Positions 61,962 through 64,000 of a stretch of 64,000 nucleotides of DNA are shown piece after piece. Both the position numbers and the translations under genes were made by a program. The DNA comes from Sphingorhabdus lacus (GTDB lineage Bacteria > Pseudomonadota > Alphaproteobacteria > Sphingomonadales > Sphingomonadaceae): NCBI RefSeq assembly GCF_009768975.1, contig NZ_CP035733.1, positions 1,488,001-1,552,000 on the forward strand. The letters run 5' to 3'. A model generated the notes under the pieces. That model had not been told where the DNA came from and did no database searches. It saw nothing but the letters and a program-made list of their open reading frames with translations. Each line of letters starts with the position of its first letter. Positions within the stretch are counted from its first letter, which is position 1.

Positions 61962-62036
61962 TGGGGCGTCGCCAAGCGGTAAGGCAGCGGCTTTTGATGC
62001 CGCCATTCGCAGGTTCGATCCCTGCCGCCCCAGCCA
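61962..62036 (+). tRNA. trnQ: tRNA-Gln (anticodon UUG)
   Basis: A 75-base cloverleaf. The acceptor stem pairs TGGGGCG with CGCCCCA, the anticodon stem GCGGC/GCCGC encloses TTTTGAT with anticodon TTG, and the T-arm contains GGTTCGATCC. The 3' CCA is encoded. Confidence 0.95.
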
Positions 62037-62192
62037 TCTTCCTCCGACCCGCTTTTGCTTCATCGCCTCGCAAGCTTTGTAAATGGTTGTAACAACGTGC
62101 AACCCGCACTGGCGCGAACCGGCAATTCCTTTTATTTAGGCTCCCGAGGGACACCTGTTAAAAAATTGGTGCCGTTGGGTAGGGTCGAACAT

Positions 62193-62888
62193 ATGCGTGT
62201 TGTTATTGCCGATGACGAAGCGGACGTCGTAGCTTTTCTGAAATCGATTGTCGAAGAACTGGGCCATATCGCCGTCAGCTTTGCGGACGGTAACAAATTG
62301 GCGCAGGCGCTGATGCGTGAGACATTCGATCTTGTCATACTGGACTGGAACATCCCCGGGAAAGACGGGATTGATCTGCTCAAATGGATGCAGACTGCTT
62401 TGCCCGAGCATCCTCCGGTCATCATGATGACCAACCGGTCTGCGAAAAAAGATATTAGCGATGCGCTGAATGCCGGTGCGGATGACTATATCACCAAGCC
62501 GGAAGACCGCTCGGTTGTCGCCGCACGGATAAACGCCATGCTCCGCCGCAATGCGGGTGCCGGAGCATTTGATGCAGAGGCGGTTTACGGGAAATACCAT
62601 CTGAACCGGCTGGACCAAAGCGTCACCGTGAATGGCGAGACCATCACCATGACCGCCAAAGAATTCGAGCTGGCCGATCTGTTTTTCCGCAACGCGGACC
62701 GCACATTGTCCCGCAATTACATCATGGAAACGATCTGGCGCACCAATGCCGTGCTCGCTACGCGCACGCTGGACATGCATATTTCGCGTGTCCGCGCCAA
62801 GCTTGACCTGCAACCCGAAAACGGATTTCGGATTTTTACCGTCTTCGGTTATGGATACCGTCTGGAAACGATTACAACAAGCAACTGA
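62193..62888 (+). CDS. OmpR/PhoB-type response regulator
   Basis: A 231-residue response regulator. The receiver domain (residues 1-120) has the acidic pair in IADDEADV, the phosphorylation site Asp51 in LVILDWNIPG and the lysine in DDYITKP. The C-terminal winged helix (about 135-228) contains TAKEFELADLFFRNADRTLS and TLDMHISRVRAKLDL. The ATG at 62193 begins MRVVIADDEAD; the longer frame reaches back to the tRNA region. No histidine kinase is adjacent. The downstream LysM/FecR gene begins 12 bases after the stop and may be co-transcribed. Confidence 0.92.
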   Translation: MRVVIADDEADVVAFLKSIVEELGHIAVSFADGNKLAQALMRETFDLVILDWNIPGKDGIDLLKWMQTALPEHPPVIMMTNRSAKKDISDALNAGADDYITKPEDRSVVAARINAMLRRNAGAGAFDAEAVYGKYHLNRLDQSVTVNGETITMTAKEFELADLFFRNADRTLSRNYIMETIWRTNAVLATRTLDMHISRVRAKLDLQPENGFRIFTVFGYGYRLETITTSN

Positions 62889-62899
62889 CGGGACATATT

Positions 62900-64000
62900 A
62901 TGCGGCCAACTATGCCACGGCTTGCAACTGCAATTTTGGGTTTAGTACTAAGCCTTTGTGCAACAACCGGGGCGGCAGCGCAGAATGAGGATGCGCCAAT
63001 TCGCTATGTCGTCCGCAAGGGTGATACGCTGATCGGGCTGGGCGACCGCTATTTCCGTACTCCGCAAAGCTACAAGATTGTGCAGCGGCAGAACCGGATC
63101 GCCAATCCCTATGCGATTCCCATCGGCAAGATCCTGTCCATTCCACGGAGCCTGCTGAAATACCGGCCGGCCTCTGCCGAAATCATTGCGGTGCGCGGTC
63201 AGGTCACACAGGACAATAGCGCCGCCACGACCGGGCAGAAATTGCAGGAAGGCACTGCGATTACGACGGGGCCGTCATCTTTTGCGACCATGGTGCTCGA
63301 CGACGGCTCGCGCATTTCCCTGCCCTCCAATAGTGCAATCCGCATCCGGCGTTTACGCACATATCTTCTGGGCAATATCCTCGATTACGACTTCGACGTT
63401 GCCCGGGGCGGCATCCGGTCGTCGGTGGTGAAGCAGAAATCGCCCGACGACAGCTACCGCGTCCGCACCCCCAAGGCGGTTTCCGCCGTCCGCGGCACCG
63501 ATTTCCAATCGCGCTATGATGCCGATACCCAGAATGACTTTGCCGAAGTCGTCGAAGGCGGACTTTCGGTCGACACCGGTGGGGAAAATGCGCGTGCCCT
63601 TCCCGCAGGAAATGGCCTCGCAGTCAAAGCCGATGGCGGCGTTCTGACCGAAGCGCTGCTGCCCGCGCCTGAGCTGCTCACGCCCGGAAAACTGCAAGCC
63701 GACAAAATAGTCCGCTTCGCAGCCGCCCTGTCCGGACCCATCCGCTACACTATTGCAACCGACTCCGGCTTTATTGAACAGATCGCAGACAGCATCGTGC
63801 AGGATGGAAAGGCGGAGTTTGCCGATCTACCCAACGGCAATTACTTCGTCCGTGCCCGCGCCATATCAGCAGCAGGATTGCAGGGAATACCGGCTACATT
63901 TACGTTCAAGCGACGCCTGAACAGTGTGACGGGAAGCGCTGGCAAGGAAAAGGACGGATTTGTTTTCCGCTGGCGCGCCGAAGGTGACGGGCCGCAAAAA
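62900..64000 (+). CDS. LysM- and FecR-domain secreted protein, 3' end outside the window
   Basis: The frame is open from ATG 62900 (GGGA eight bases upstream) to the window end, at least 367 residues. A signal peptide ends near TTGAAAQNED. A LysM peptidoglycan-binding domain follows (YVVRKGDTLIGLGDRYFRTP; IPIGKILSIP). The FecR domain includes GPSSFATMVLDDGSRISLPS, VRTPKAVSAVRGTDF and VVEGGLSVDT. The remaining part looks like beta-sandwich repeats. FecR-LysM proteins of this type are periplasmic or envelope sensors found with response regulators or adenylate cyclases; the downstream gene is not visible. Confidence 0.85.
   Translation, partial: MRPTMPRLATAILGLVLSLCATTGAAAQNEDAPIRYVVRKGDTLIGLGDRYFRTPQSYKIVQRQNRIANPYAIPIGKILSIPRSLLKYRPASAEIIAVRGQVTQDNSAATTGQKLQEGTAITTGPSSFATMVLDDGSRISLPSNSAIRIRRLRTYLLGNILDYDFDVARGGIRSSVVKQKSPDDSYRVRTPKAVSAVRGTDFQSRYDADTQNDFAEVVEGGLSVDTGGENARALPAGNGLAVKADGGVLTEALLPAPELLTPGKLQADKIVRFAAALSGPIRYTIATDSGFIEQIADSIVQDGKAEFADLPNGNYFVRARAISAAGLQGIPATFTFKRRLNSVTGSAGKEKDGFVFRWRAEGDGPQK

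Noticed and set aside
1-64000. CRISPR array, rRNA operon or integrated phage
   Set aside because: No regularly spaced direct repeats, ribosomal RNA segments or phage structural genes were seen; the only RNA gene found is tRNA-Gln.

Overview
The window looks like chromosomal DNA of an alphaproteobacterium of the order Sphingomonadales. The evidence is a GcrA-type cell-cycle regulator, an F0 operon with separate b and b' subunits and no F1 genes beside it, a Cpa/Tad pilus locus, DUF2167 and YjhX proteins, a TonB receptor in a catabolic operon, and an intergenic palindrome of a kind common in this order. A genus such as Sphingorhabdus or Sphingopyxis is a guess only.

Region 1 (1-13.2 kb) is an accessory amine-catabolism island. 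A minus-strand operon encodes an ornithine-cyclodeaminase-fold protein, a RidA imine deaminase, a D-amino-acid-oxidase-fold flavoprotein and a trimethylamine-dehydrogenase-family enzyme. Beyond a decayed IS110 fragment, a plus-strand group encodes an aldehyde dehydrogenase, a Tat-exported lipoprotein amine oxidase resembling NicA2/Pnao, a lipoprotein cytochrome c, an NTF2/SnoaL-fold protein and a second trimethylamine-dehydrogenase-family paralog. The C-terminus of another flavin oxidase opens the window. Together they suggest oxidative deamination of an unknown amine, with cytochrome c as a likely acceptor and RidA and the aldehyde dehydrogenase handling imine and aldehyde products. An intact IS21-family element (13671-16170) bounds the island and splits an unidentified ORF.

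Region 2 (17.3-26.8 kb) holds a DUF1508 gene, a D-amino-acid dehydrogenase/hydrolase pair and the pilus genes cpaA-B-C-D-E-tadB-tadC. The motor ATPase gene cpaF/tadA is not at its usual place between cpaE and tadB.

Region 3 (26.8-33.8 kb) is tyrosine/homogentisate catabolism: FAH-family hydrolase, 4-hydroxyphenylpyruvate dioxygenase, a coupled VOC protein, a MarR regulator, a TonB receptor and maleylacetoacetate isomerase. A secreted C13 (legumain-like) peptidase gene is inserted divergently. Homogentisate 1,2-dioxygenase is not in the window.

Region 4 (33.9-64 kb) is mostly housekeeping: gcrA, parE, a class-A-beta-lactamase-fold protein lacking the Glu166 equivalent, an overlapping recO-leuB-metZ-apaG-lysR series, yjhX, uvrC, a DUF2167 gene coupled to a 29-residue membrane peptide, the F0 ATP synthase operon, ydbH-ynbE-ydbL, radC, an MFS exporter, an amino-acid permease, a HIT protein, hisE, a MarR regulator, ilvE, tRNA-Gln(UUG), an OmpR-type regulator and the start of a LysM/FecR protein cut by the window end.
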